From Phocaeicola faecium (lineage in GTDB: Bacteria; Bacteroidota; Bacteroidia; Bacteroidales; Bacteroidaceae), in assembly GCF_014837055.1 (NCBI RefSeq), contig NZ_JACSPQ010000002.1:212666-276665 (forward strand): a DNA stretch of 64,000 nt, in the 5' to 3' direction. The notes under the pieces are model-generated. The model did no database searches. It saw only the letters and a list, made by a program, of their open reading frames with translations, and was not told the DNA's origin. The position numbers and the translations under genes were made by a program. This document shows positions 34,318-44,200 of this stretch, one piece after another (the first letter of the stretch is position 1; each line of letters starts with the position of its first letter).

Positions 34318-35823
34318 ATGAAACGATTATATATATATATGTTGGCGGCTGTTTCCTTTGTCGGAACATCCTGTTCGAGTAGCTGGCTTGACTTAGACCC
34401 GTCGACTTCAGTAACCACCGACCAAGCTCTCGCTACGTATAGCGACCTTGAAGTAGCCTTGAACGGTGTGTACCGCCAAACCTCTCAGCATAGCTATTAC
34501 GGGGATAACCATTGGTATTATGGCGATTGCCGCGCTGCCGACGTGCAGGCGCGCGAGAGTAAAGGACCGGGCAGGCGTGTATCTCCTTACTATGAATATA
34601 ATGTGTTGGCAGACGATAATCTGAACATCACTCTGCCGTGGCAACGTCCGTACATTGTTATCCGTCAGGCAAACAACATCATTCAGCGGGTAAATGAAGG
34701 AAATATTCCCGGAGGAACTGACGAAGAGGTGAATGCCATTAAGTCCGAAGCCCTCGTATTGCGCGGGCTGGCACTCTTTAACCTGACGCGCATGTTCGGT
34801 ATGCCCTATACCAACGATAACGGAGCCTCACTCGGAGTGCCTATCGAGCTGAGTCCCGAAAATCCGGATCATCGTCCGGCGCGTAATACCGTGGCAGAGT
34901 GTTACACGCAAGTGGTAACCGATTTGACCGATGCCCTCGACGGGTTGAGCCGTGAAAGACGTGACGGCTACATCAACTATTGGGCGGCGAAGGCACTCCT
35001 TTCGCGGGTTTACCTGAACATGGGCAACTACCGGGACGCTTACGATGCAGCGGTAGATGTGATTAAGAACAGCGGAAACCTCTACTCGCTTTACACGCAA
35101 AGCGAATATCCCAACGTTTGGGGGCAAGATTTTCAGTCGGAATCGCTTTTCGAACTCTACATCAGCATTTCCGAACCCTCAGAGTGGGGTGGAGGTACGG
35201 GAGGTGAAGGTGCGCCGATGGTTTACGCCAACGAAGCCAAAACCGACTGGAACAACTTGATTTTGACCGAAGATTTTTTGAATCTGCTTGACGAAGATAC
35301 CCAAGATGTCCGTCACTGCGTAGCCCAACCTTCTGTTATCGAAAATAACGGGGGACTGCCCGAAGCTGCTCGTAACCGCAATGTCTTTCTCGGAAAGTTC
35401 CCCGGAAAGAACGGCGACCCGCACGATAACAACATCTGCATTATCCGTCTGTCGGAAGTTTATTTGAATGCAGCCGAAGCCGGATTGAAATTGGGAGGAG
35501 CGGAACAGACTGAAGGAATGAATTACTTGAACGAACTGATAGCCAACCGTACGCCGAATGCTGCAATGCGCGTCAACTCGGCTGCCGACTTTACAATAGA
35601 ACGCATCATGAAAGAACGCCGCAAAGAGTTAGTGGGCGAGGGGCTGATATTCTATGACTACCTGCGTAACCGGATACCGATAGTACGCAGCGGCAGATGG
35701 CATTTGGCGACTTTGAAAGATAATAACGCAATAACTATTCAATATAACGACCTTCGTATCGCGTTGCCCATTCCGCAATCGGAAATGGATGCCAACCCCA
35801 ATATGGTGCAGAACGAACGATAA
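34318..35823 (+). CDS. SusD/RagB family nutrient-binding lipoprotein
   Basis: A 501-residue SusD-like lipoprotein. MKRLYIYMLAAVSFVGTSC gives a lipoprotein signal (Cys19) followed by SSSWLDLDPSTSVT. The SusD helical core includes VLRGLALFNLTRMFGMPY (about 144-161), AAKALLSRVYLNMGNYRDAY (about 223-242) and the C-terminal ERIMKERRKELVGEGLIFYD (about 432-451). It ends PIPQSEMDANPNMVQNER. It completes the enzyme-less SusCD pair. No terminator follows directly; the 22-bp repeat array F fills the gap to the convergent helicase gene. Confidence 0.94.
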   Translation: MKRLYIYMLAAVSFVGTSCSSSWLDLDPSTSVTTDQALATYSDLEVALNGVYRQTSQHSYYGDNHWYYGDCRAADVQARESKGPGRRVSPYYEYNVLADDNLNITLPWQRPYIVIRQANNIIQRVNEGNIPGGTDEEVNAIKSEALVLRGLALFNLTRMFGMPYTNDNGASLGVPIELSPENPDHRPARNTVAECYTQVVTDLTDALDGLSRERRDGYINYWAAKALLSRVYLNMGNYRDAYDAAVDVIKNSGNLYSLYTQSEYPNVWGQDFQSESLFELYISISEPSEWGGGTGGEGAPMVYANEAKTDWNNLILTEDFLNLLDEDTQDVRHCVAQPSVIENNGGLPEAARNRNVFLGKFPGKNGDPHDNNICIIRLSEVYLNAAEAGLKLGGAEQTEGMNYLNELIANRTPNAAMRVNSAADFTIERIMKERRKELVGEGLIFYDYLRNRIPIVRSGRWHLATLKDNNAITIQYNDLRIALPIPQSEMDANPNMVQNER

Positions 35824-35873
35824 GATTACCGCGCTTATAGATTGTTTTTATTATATATGCGTATAAACATAAT

Positions 35874-35963
35874 GACCCGGCAAGGTGAGTTATACAACCC
35901 GTCTTGCTGAGTTATATAACCCGCTTGGGTGAGTCGTACAACTCAGCCGGGCGGGTTATAAAG
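35874..35963. repeat. 22-bp-period intergenic tandem repeat, locus F
   Basis: Four units start at 35874 (GACCCGG), 35896 (AACCCGTC), 35918 (AACCCGCT) and 35940 (AACTCAGC), each 22 bases apart. Each contains GAGTTATA or GAGTCGTA near the end of the unit. Together they fill most of the space between two convergent genes. Confidence 0.8.
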
Positions 35964-35992
35964 TTTATACGCTGAGGCTTCGGAATGGCTGC

Positions 35993-37432
35993 TTACCCAT
36001 TCCGGTTTTCCTCCCCATCCAGTTGCTCTTTCGGCCAGTTTACTAAATATAAAGTCTCCGTAGCCCGGGTGAACGCCGTGTACAGCCATCGGAAGTAGTC
36101 GGGCGAAAGCATCTCCTCCGTCATGTATCCTTGGTCAAGAAAAACACGTTGCCACTGTCCTCCTTGCGCTTTATGGCAGGTTACGGCATAGGCAAATTTT
36201 ACCTGAAGCGCGTTAAAGTATGGGTCTTCTTTCATTTTTTTCATCCGTTCGCGCTTTGTTGTCAAGTCGGCATAATCCTCAAGCACATTGTTGAATAACC
36301 GTTCGTTTTGTTCACGGGTCAGGGCAGGAGCATCGCTGTGCAGCGTGTCGAGCAGTATTTTCACCTCCAATTCCAAATCCCCGTAATCAGGAAACGACAA
36401 AACCACATCGGCAAACCGGAATCCGTACATCGAATGGCTGCGGCGTACGCGGCGTACCACGGCTACATCTCCGTTGGCAATGAAATCCAGCTCCTTACAG
36501 CCGGTACCCCAATAATAGTTGTTCTTGGCAATCATCAGTATATCGCCCGAATTCAGCTCGTCTTCCCGATACAGAATCGTATTACGGATACCGTTGTTAT
36601 ACAGATTCGCCCTTTTGTTCGACCGGCAAATCACAATCGTCTCGTCTGTGCCCGCTTGCTCGTAACACTCGTTCAACGTATCTATCAGTTCGTTGCCAGT
36701 TATCGTCCGGATGTCGGCAAATCCGGCGGTACGGACACGAGGCAATGAAAAACAATCCTCCGCATCGATGTATTGCCGCAGCCGCGTGGCGTTATACAGA
36801 ATCCCCGACTGCTCCGCCTGTCGGACCACCTGCGTGAGGCTGCATTCCGTAACTTCCAATCCGTAGCCCTGCAGGATACCGGGCGACAGCGCAGGGCTTT
36901 CTTCTTCTCCCACGGGAGGAAGCTGGGCAGTATCTCCGATAAGCATCAACTTACAGTTCGTTCCGCTGTATACATACTGAATCAAGTCGTCTAACAGTCG
37001 TCCTGTCCCGAAGATAGTGCCCGACAATCCCTCGTTGGCAATCATCGAAGCCTCGTCGACGATGAACAGCGTCTGTCGGTGAAGGTTGTTGTTCAGTGTA
37101 AAGTTATCGGTTTCGTTCGAGAAAACACGCTGGCGGTAGATTCTCCGGTGGATGGTATAAGCCGAATGTCCGGCATTTCGGGCGAAAACCTTAGCAGCCC
37201 TTCCGGTGGGTGCAAGCAAAACACACTTGTATTTCAAGTCTTCAAGCGCCTTCACCAAAGCTCCGGTCAATGTTGTCTTTCCGGTTCCGGCATATCCTTT
37301 CATCACGAAAATCGCATCAGCAGAAGGCGAAAGAATAAAATCTGCAAAAGATTTTATAGCTTTTTCTTGCTCTACTGTTGGTTTATATAAAAATTTTCGT
37401 TTAATTTGTTGCGATAAATCATTAATCAGCAT
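35993..37432 (-). CDS. ATP-dependent RecD-like DNA helicase (SF1)
   Basis: A 479-residue superfamily 1 helicase of the RecD/UvrD-C2 type, cytoplasmic. Walker A is GYAGTGKTT (about residues 45-53) and Walker B is FIVDEAS (about 122-128). GDTAQLPPVG (about 166-175) is helicase motif III. The C-terminal UvrD-like motif is YAVTCHKAQGGQW, followed by YTAFTRATETLYLVNWP. It is shorter than E. coli RecD and lacks RecB and RecC neighbours, so it is a stand-alone helicase, as is common in Bacteroidetes. It is divergent from the 228-residue membrane protein at 37528 and convergent with susD. Its precise repair or transfer role is not known. Confidence 0.9.
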   Translation of the reverse strand: MLINDLSQQIKRKFLYKPTVEQEKAIKSFADFILSPSADAIFVMKGYAGTGKTTLTGALVKALEDLKYKCVLLAPTGRAAKVFARNAGHSAYTIHRRIYRQRVFSNETDNFTLNNNLHRQTLFIVDEASMIANEGLSGTIFGTGRLLDDLIQYVYSGTNCKLMLIGDTAQLPPVGEEESPALSPGILQGYGLEVTECSLTQVVRQAEQSGILYNATRLRQYIDAEDCFSLPRVRTAGFADIRTITGNELIDTLNECYEQAGTDETIVICRSNKRANLYNNGIRNTILYREDELNSGDILMIAKNNYYWGTGCKELDFIANGDVAVVRRVRRSHSMYGFRFADVVLSFPDYGDLELEVKILLDTLHSDAPALTREQNERLFNNVLEDYADLTTKRERMKKMKEDPYFNALQVKFAYAVTCHKAQGGQWQRVFLDQGYMTEEMLSPDYFRWLYTAFTRATETLYLVNWPKEQLDGEENRNG

Positions 37433-37527
37433 ATCTGTACGTAAAAAATCACATAATACTATGAGTATGTTTCGGATAAAGTGTTTTATTTGACGCTACG
37501 AATATAAATTAAAAAAACAATATTATC

Positions 37528-38214
37528 ATGAAAACAGTTATTAATCTTGTGTTGGCTGCCTGTGTCATTGCTTTGATTTATATATGCTATGGCAGTATAA
37601 TGGGACCTATTCATTTCGATGAAGAAAGAAAATTGAGAGAGAAAGCGATTATTGCCCGTTTGATCGATATCCGTAAGGCGCAACAGGAATACCGTTCGAT
37701 GCATCAAGGGGCATATACCGATAATTTTGATTCATTGATTACTTTCGTGAAAACAGCGAAGCTGCCTTTCATCATGAAAGTGGGTACGCTGACCGATGAC
37801 CAGTTGAACAGCGGTATGACGGAAAAGAAAGCAATGGAACTTATCAATAAAGCCAAAAAGACGGGTAACTGGAAAGATGTAGAAAAAGAAGGTTTGCAGA
37901 ACTTCCGCCGTGACACGATGTGGGTGGCAGTGATGGATACGATTTTCGAAAAAGGATTTAACCCGGACTCTTTGCCTTATGTTCCTTACGGCAATGGAGC
38001 CAAGTTCCAGATGCAAAGTCGCAGAGATACATTGGATACGGGTATGCCTTTGAACCTTTTCCAAGCAAATGTAGGCTATGATGTTTACTTGAAAGGAATC
38101 AACGAACAGGAGTTGAATAACCTGAAAGACGTACAAAGTAAGTTAGGTAAATATTGCGGTTTGAAAGTAGGCGATATCGAACAACCTAATAATAACGCAG
38201 GTAACTGGGAATAA
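37528..38214 (+). CDS. Conserved membrane-anchored protein, pilin-like N-terminal architecture
   Basis: A 228-residue protein of unknown function. Residues about 5-24 (INLVLAACVIALIYICYG) form one membrane helix. A long amphipathic helix (about 30-60, EERKLREKAIIARLIDIRKA) follows, then HQGAYTDNFDSLITFVKT, a layout resembling type IV pilins and pseudopilins, although no prepilin peptidase motif is present. The rest is periplasmic or extracellular and ends with a hydrophilic tail. It is 13 bases before the DUF3822 gene and probably shares its operon with rsmD. The pilin comparison is my inference from architecture, not a family assignment. Confidence 0.8.
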   Translation: MKTVINLVLAACVIALIYICYGSIMGPIHFDEERKLREKAIIARLIDIRKAQQEYRSMHQGAYTDNFDSLITFVKTAKLPFIMKVGTLTDDQLNSGMTEKKAMELINKAKKTGNWKDVEKEGLQNFRRDTMWVAVMDTIFEKGFNPDSLPYVPYGNGAKFQMQSRRDTLDTGMPLNLFQANVGYDVYLKGINEQELNNLKDVQSKLGKYCGLKVGDIEQPNNNAGNWE

Positions 38215-38227
38215 GAGTATTATATAT

Positions 38228-39022
38228 ATGACTGTACCGATTGATTTTACCCAATCAGCTCAATACAATTTATCCATCCGTCTTAGTACGGATGGATTTT
38301 CTTTTTCTGTTTTCAATCCTCAAGACAACAGGGAGTGTTTTTATTCTTTTTATCCGGTAAACGCACGTCATTCGATGGCGGCAAACCTCAAACAGTTTCT
38401 TGCAGAAGCAGAAGAGATAAAGCATCGGTATAAACAGGTTAATATCTTGGTACATACGGAGCGTTACACATCGGTACCGTTGGAATGGTATGAAGACGAA
38501 CTTACCGATACGTTGTTTTATCAAAACCTGCCGCGCCGGAATAACGAGGTAATACTTTGCAATGTGTTAGGTAAAAGCAACGTGGTTATTCTTTTCGCCT
38601 TAGATAAGTTGAGCCATTTGTTTCTTACTGAACATTTCCCGGATGCCCGTTTCTTTGCCACGATAAGTCCGCTGACCGAATACTTTTGTCAGCAGAGTAA
38701 AGGCAGTGAGCGGCGCAGGCTTTTGGTACACCTGCAGCCCGAAACGGTTGATGTCATAGCCTTTGGTAAAGACTGTTTGCAACTGGTCAACACTTATTCC
38801 GTATCTTCTACCGAAGATTGTTGTTACTATTTGCTTGGTATATGGAAGCAGTTAGGTTACGACCAAGAACATGACGAACTGCACGTATGCGGAGAGCCGG
38901 CAGCCGAACGTACGGAAGTTTTAGAGTGTTTGAAGAAATACGTGCGTCATGTCATTATTATTAATCCCCGGATGGAAGACAACATCCCATTCGATATGCA
39001 ATCTTTAATATTATGCGAGTAA
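38228..39022 (+). CDS. DUF3822 family protein, predicted actin-like fold
   Basis: A 264-residue cytoplasmic protein of the DUF3822 family, typically encoded beside rsmD in Bacteroidetes. I recall a structural-genomics structure of a family member described as having an actin-like ATPase (ASKHA) fold, but no clear phosphate-binding loops can be read here. Recognisable stretches are TDGFSFSVFNPQDNRECFYS (about 22-41) and HLQPETVDVIAFGKDCLQLVN (about 164-184), which would be paired beta strands of the two lobes. The last 10 bases overlap rsmD, which implies translational coupling. With the pilin-like gene upstream it may form a PilM-like pair, which is speculative. Confidence 0.85.
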   Translation: MTVPIDFTQSAQYNLSIRLSTDGFSFSVFNPQDNRECFYSFYPVNARHSMAANLKQFLAEAEEIKHRYKQVNILVHTERYTSVPLEWYEDELTDTLFYQNLPRRNNEVILCNVLGKSNVVILFALDKLSHLFLTEHFPDARFFATISPLTEYFCQQSKGSERRRLLVHLQPETVDVIAFGKDCLQLVNTYSVSSTEDCCYYLLGIWKQLGYDQEHDELHVCGEPAAERTEVLECLKKYVRHVIIINPRMEDNIPFDMQSLILCE

Positions 39023-39579
39023 TCAGCGGAATTTATAAGCGCAGGCGTTTCGATGTACCTCATACATTTAAAGCGCGCCCGACAACCGATTTTGCGAAAG
39101 AGAATCTGTTTAATGTATTGACTAATTACCTCGATTTTGAAGAAGGAATAACCGCGCTCGACCTTTTTGCCGGAACAGGAAGCATCAGCATCGAACTGGT
39201 TTCGCGCGGGTGCAACCGTGTGGTATCAGTCGAGAAAGACCCTCAGCATTATGCGTTTATTTGTAAAGTGATGCGTGAGGTAAATACCAACCGTTGTTTC
39301 CCGTTGCGGGGAGATGTATTCCGCTATATGGAGCGTTGCGGCGAGCAGTTTGATTTTATTTTTGCCGACCCTCCTTACGCTTTACAAGAATTGTCAACAA
39401 TTCCCGATAAGGTGTTTGCACACGGTTTGCTGAAGCCCGACGGACTGTTTGTTTTAGAACATGGAAAAGATTTGAGTTTCGATGCCCATCCCTGTTTCGT
39501 AGAACACCGGCATTACGGAAGCGTGAACTTTTCGTTTTTTAAAGCAGCGGAGCAAGCAGCCGAACCACCGATTCTATGA
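39013..39579 (+). CDS. rsmD: 16S rRNA (guanine966-N2)-methyltransferase RsmD
   Basis: A 188-residue SAM-dependent methyltransferase that methylates G966 of 16S rRNA in the assembling 30S subunit. It starts MRVISGIYKRRRFDVP, the usual RsmD beginning, followed by RPTTDFAKENLFNVL. The SAM-binding motif is ALDLFAGTGSISIE (about 47-60) and the catalytic (D/N)PPY motif is ADPPYAL (about 117-123). It overlaps the DUF3822 stop by 10 bases. Its final 41 bases overlap the 3' end of the convergent cardiolipin synthase gene, which leaves no room for a terminator between them. Confidence 0.95.
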   Translation: MRVISGIYKRRRFDVPHTFKARPTTDFAKENLFNVLTNYLDFEEGITALDLFAGTGSISIELVSRGCNRVVSVEKDPQHYAFICKVMREVNTNRCFPLRGDVFRYMERCGEQFDFIFADPPYALQELSTIPDKVFAHGLLKPDGLFVLEHGKDLSFDAHPCFVEHRHYGSVNFSFFKAAEQAAEPPIL

Positions 39580-40975
39580 CCTTATTTTTCCAAGAACGTT
39601 TGTTCCATATCTTAGGCGATAAGAGCAAACAGCTTTTTTGGTCTTCAAGGAATATGTTTTTCAAAGTCAGTGCCGTATTCTTATCATAGAAGAAAGCATT
39701 GGCTTCAAAATTATGTTCAAAGCTGCGGAAATCCATGTTGGTAGAGCCGACGGTGGAAAGTTCGTCATCGCTGACCATCATCTTTGCGTGTAAAAACCCT
39801 TTCCGGTAAAGGTATATCTTCACTCCGGCTTGCATCATTTCATCTAAATACGATAACGAAGCCTTGTGTATCAACCATGTGTCTGCCCGTTTGGGCAACA
39901 TGAGTCTTACATCTATACCGGCAAGAGCCGCCGTTTGTAATGCTGTTTTCACCTGTTCGGTGGGAAGAAAGTAAGGCGACTGAATGTAAAAGTACCGTTG
40001 CGCGCGGCACAGCGCCATCATGATTCCCTGCATGATGTCGCGCCATTCGCCTATCGGGTCCGACATGACTATTTGGGCTATGGCTTCTCCCTTAGCCTCT
40101 GTTATTTTGGGGAAATATTCGGCAGAGGTAATCAGCGAACGGTCTACCGCATACCAGTCAGTTAGAAATGCCGTTTGAAGTCCGTAAACCGCTTTCCCGG
40201 AAATTTTAACCTGCGTATCGCGCCAGATTCCCCACGAAACACCTTTCATGTAGCGTTCGGCAATATTCATACCGCCGATAAAGCCTACATTCCCATCAAT
40301 GATGGTTAGTTTACGGTGATTCCGGTAATTGATTTTGCTGGTGAACTGCGGGAAGCGCACTTTCAGAAAACTCTGTACTTCGATGCCCTCGCATAACATT
40401 TGTTCGTAAAAAGCGTGGTCTACTTTCCAGCATCCGACGTCATCGTAAAGCACCCTGATTTTAACCCCTTCATGAGCCTTGTCTATCAGTGCATCGCGTA
40501 ACAGCCTTCCTACGGGGTCGTCTTCGAAAATATAATATTCCAGATGGATGAAATGGCGTGCGTGTGCTATTTCGCGGAGCAAAGATTGCAGCATGGCGTA
40601 TCCGTTCGTATAAAACTCCACGCCGTTTCCGCCGAAAGTCAACGCCCCGTTTACTTTGTTGAAAAAAATAGCCAAACGTTTTCCCTCTATTCCCTCTTTC
40701 AGTGCAGCCTGCGACTGGTATGCCTCCATCGGGCGTTTGGTCAGCCTCGCATATCCTTTCCGGCTTATCAGTCGTTCCTTGCGCCTGCTCTTCCCGAAGA
40801 AAATGTAGAACAGCAGTCCCACCACGGGCAAGAAGAATAAAATAAGAATCCATGCCATCGTTTTTACCGGATTCCGGTTGTCGAGAATCACGATAAAGAT
40901 GGTGGTAATCACTACGGCGAGGTAGATGACATAAATAAGGGTGGAAAATACCGTACTCCACAGCATAGCGTCCAT
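39539..40975 (-). CDS. cls: Cardiolipin synthase (phospholipase D family)
   Basis: A 478-residue inner-membrane enzyme that joins two phosphatidylglycerol molecules into cardiolipin. Two N-terminal membrane helices (about 7-27 and 38-60, VVITTIFIVILD and MAWILILFFLPVVGLLFYIFFG) are followed by two HKD phospholipase D motifs: NHRKLTIIDGNVGFIGGMN (about 217-235) and LHAKMMVSDDELSTVGSTNM (about 395-414). The length matches the family (about 480). The gene converges on rsmD and overlaps it by 41 bases. A good promoter with 19-base spacing lies upstream at 41059-41089. Confidence 0.95.
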   Translation of the reverse strand: MDAMLWSTVFSTLIYVIYLAVVITTIFIVILDNRNPVKTMAWILILFFLPVVGLLFYIFFGKSRRKERLISRKGYARLTKRPMEAYQSQAALKEGIEGKRLAIFFNKVNGALTFGGNGVEFYTNGYAMLQSLLREIAHARHFIHLEYYIFEDDPVGRLLRDALIDKAHEGVKIRVLYDDVGCWKVDHAFYEQMLCEGIEVQSFLKVRFPQFTSKINYRNHRKLTIIDGNVGFIGGMNIAERYMKGVSWGIWRDTQVKISGKAVYGLQTAFLTDWYAVDRSLITSAEYFPKITEAKGEAIAQIVMSDPIGEWRDIMQGIMMALCRAQRYFYIQSPYFLPTEQVKTALQTAALAGIDVRLMLPKRADTWLIHKASLSYLDEMMQAGVKIYLYRKGFLHAKMMVSDDELSTVGSTNMDFRSFEHNFEANAFFYDKNTALTLKNIFLEDQKSCLLLSPKIWNKRSWKNKVIESVVRLLAPLL

Positions 40976-41058
40976 AGTTTTATCTCCCTTTGCTTATATG
41001 TATGTATAAACACGCCCGTCAGCCTTTTGGTTTGGGAAGTGCTACATAACCTTACCCA

Positions 41059-41089
41059 CAAAGATAAACATTCGGTTGGAAATCGCAAA
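41059..41089 (-). promoter_or_regulatory. Promoter of the cardiolipin synthase gene
   Basis: On the minus strand, -33 TTTG (41086-41089) and -7 TATCTTTG (41059-41066) are separated by 19 bases, 84 bases before the start. The rest of the 307-base gap to the SusC gene at 41283 shows no gene. Confidence 0.7.
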
Positions 41090-41282
41090 CGGATAAGTGC
41101 CTATTTAAATAAGCTCTTATCTCCGTTTTTTCATCCGATTTTAGTCTGCGTTACGCTTTTGTTTCAAAGCCGAAACGAAACAATGAAATATCGCCTTCCT
41201 TAAAAAAACTCTGATGAAGTGTTTAAAAATTGAAATATATATTCGCAGCGTTAAAAAACTTTAGGTAATTGGTTGATTAAGT

Positions 41283-44200
41283 ATGAAGAGACAAACTTAT
41301 TATGCAGGTATTGTTTCATTGGGGTTGTGTTTGCCGGTTTCCCTCTACGGAGCGGTTGATAATCCTGAAATGAATGATGTGCGGACAACGGCTTCCGTAC
41401 AACAAAGTGTAAAGCTGTACGGTACGGTGATTGATGAAACCGGTCTGCCGGTTATCGGTGCCAGCGTCATGGTAAAAGGAACTACAAATGGAACCATTAC
41501 CGATGTGGATGGAAAATTTGAGCTGACGGTGGGTAACAACGATGTGTTATCCGTGAGTTACATCGGCTATGAAACGCAAGAAATACGTCCGTCGGGAAAT
41601 AATTTGGTGATTACGCTGAAAGAAAACTCCCAAATGTTAAACGAAGTGGTTGTACTCGGATACGGAGCCAATGCACGTAAGCAAGACCTTTCGGCTTCGG
41701 TAGGTGTGGTCGATAATACGGAAAGTCTGGCTACACGCCCCGTAAGCTCTACCGAAGGAATGTTGCAGGGACAGCTTGCGGGAGTTACCGTACAGGCAAA
41801 CGGCGGCGACCCTACGGCTACTCCGAATATCGTAATCCGCGGACAAGGTTCGCAAAACGGCGATAATGTATTGTGGGTAGTAGACGGTGTTCCCGGCGCT
41901 CCCATTGCTTCGCTGAGCGACATCGAGTCGATTGTCGTGTTAAAGGATGCTGCTTCGGCGGCTATTTACGGAGCACAATCGGGAGCCGGTGGCGTTGTAC
42001 TTGTTACTACGAAAAAAGCAAAAGAAGGTGCGCCCTCGGTTTCATACGACGGAACGTATGGCATCCGTCAGGCTGTCAACTTAATCGAGCCATTGAATGC
42101 AGAAGAAGAAATTGAGATGCGTAAGCTGTCATACGGCAATGCCAACATGGATTTGCCCGACGGATGGGACGTGACCAAGAATCCGTGGATTGCTACCACC
42201 CGTACCAACTGGATGGACGAAATATTCCGTACGGCTTTTTATCAGCGTCATAATCTTGCCATCAACGTAGGTACGGAAAATAGCTCCAACCGTTTGTCTT
42301 TGTCGTACGATAACGATGAAGGAGTATTGATAAATACGTTCAATAAAAACCTTTCTTTACGCTATAACGGAAAATTCAAACTGAATAAGTGGGCAACTGT
42401 TAGTCAGGATTTTGTTTGGAAAAACACACAGAAACGTTCGAGCGATACGAATAGCGGTTATACGGGAGCTGTTATTGCTGCCATGTATATGCCGCCCAGC
42501 GCAACGGTTTATAATCCGTTAGATGGTTCGTACGGAGGTACTACCACCGAAGACCCTGCTTACATCGAAAAATACGGAAGTAACTTTGCCGATATCCACG
42601 GTGATGCCGTAAACCCGGTGCGCTTGTTGGAAGCTGACAATATCTACGACAAAACTACCAGCGTGTGGTCTACCACCAATTTGGAAATAGCCAACATCAT
42701 ACCGGGGCTGAAATTCAACAGCCGCTTTACGTATAATGTAGAGAACAACTATTACAAACAATTCAGCCCGATCCGTGATGAAGTAGGAAAGCCCGATTTG
42801 TCGAACTCGCTGACAGAATCGTCTTATCGTGGCGATACATGGAAAACCGAAAACACTCTGACGTACGATAATTCATTCGGTCAGCATACGGTAGGTGCAT
42901 TGCTCTCTACCACGGCAGACCACTACAACGTCCGTGGCTTTGAAGTAAACGGACAAGATTTGTCTGACGAATCGGAATATCTGCAATATTTGTCGTATGC
43001 CGGCACTACCACTGCTACTGATTATCTGACCGGTCCGGATGCCAATGTTTCAGTCATTGCTCGCTTGGCTTACTCGTATGCCGACCGCTATTTCGTAACA
43101 GCTTCTTGGCGCCGAGACTATGCCGGACGTCTGCCGAAAGAAAACAATTATGGCGATTTCCCGGCTGCAACTTTGGCATGGAAGGTTTCAAACGAAAAGT
43201 TTTTCCCGAAAAGCGATGTGCTTAGCCTTTTGAAGATACGTGCTTCGTGGGGACGTGTCGGCAATTTGGGCTCTATCGGATATAATTATAAGTCGTTGGT
43301 GTTGGGTAAAGAGTTCTCTACCGATCAAGGACAATACGGAGTAAGCGGTAATACCACGTGGGGAAATGTGGTATATAACTCTACCGCCCTGAATCCCGAC
43401 CTGACTTGGGAAACGTCTGAACAGTTCGACCTCGGCGTAGACCTCAGCATGTTTAAAGACCGTCTGTCTGTGCAGTTAGACTACTTCGACAAACGTACGT
43501 TTAACCTTATCCAGACCCAGACAATGAACTGGCCGAATACCATCGGTATCGATGCCATGCTGGTTAATCAGGGCGAGGTACGTAACCGGGGATTCGAGGC
43601 GCAGGTAAGCTGGAGCGACACCGTGAATAAAGACTTTTCATATTTCGTAAGTGGTAACTTCTCTTATTTAAAGAACTGGGTATCGGATATCGGTGTAAAG
43701 AATGCCGACGGCACTCCGGGCGTATGGACCGGCGGGGGAGAATTCCGTAACCTGCCATACGTATATCAAACCGCCGAAGGTGAACCGCTTAATTCATTCT
43801 ATTTGGTTAAAACCGACGGAATCTTCCAAAGCGATGAAGAAGCTGCGGCTTATGTAGATAAAGATGGAAACCGTATTCAGCCCAATGCCGTAGCCGGCGA
43901 TTTGAAATTCGTGGACTATAACGGGGATGGAACCATTGATGATGCCGACCGCCAATATTGCGGCAGTGCAACCCCGAAAACCACTTATGCTTTCACGCTC
44001 GGATTTACGTACAAGAAACTCTCGCTAAGCGCAATGTTTCAGGGAGTAGGAGGCGCACAGGCTTTGTATATCGGTAAATACATGTCGCTGAGTGATGTGG
44101 AAGGAAACTTTAACCGCTCGAAAGAAATCCTGAACGCATGGAGTCCGACAAACACTTCATCCAATATCCCCCGATTGTCAAAAAACGACCCCAACGGTAA

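Noticed and set aside
35874..35963. Possible CRISPR array in the 22-bp tandem repeats
   Set aside because: The units are contiguous and degenerate with no unique spacers of about 30 bases, and no cas genes are nearby.
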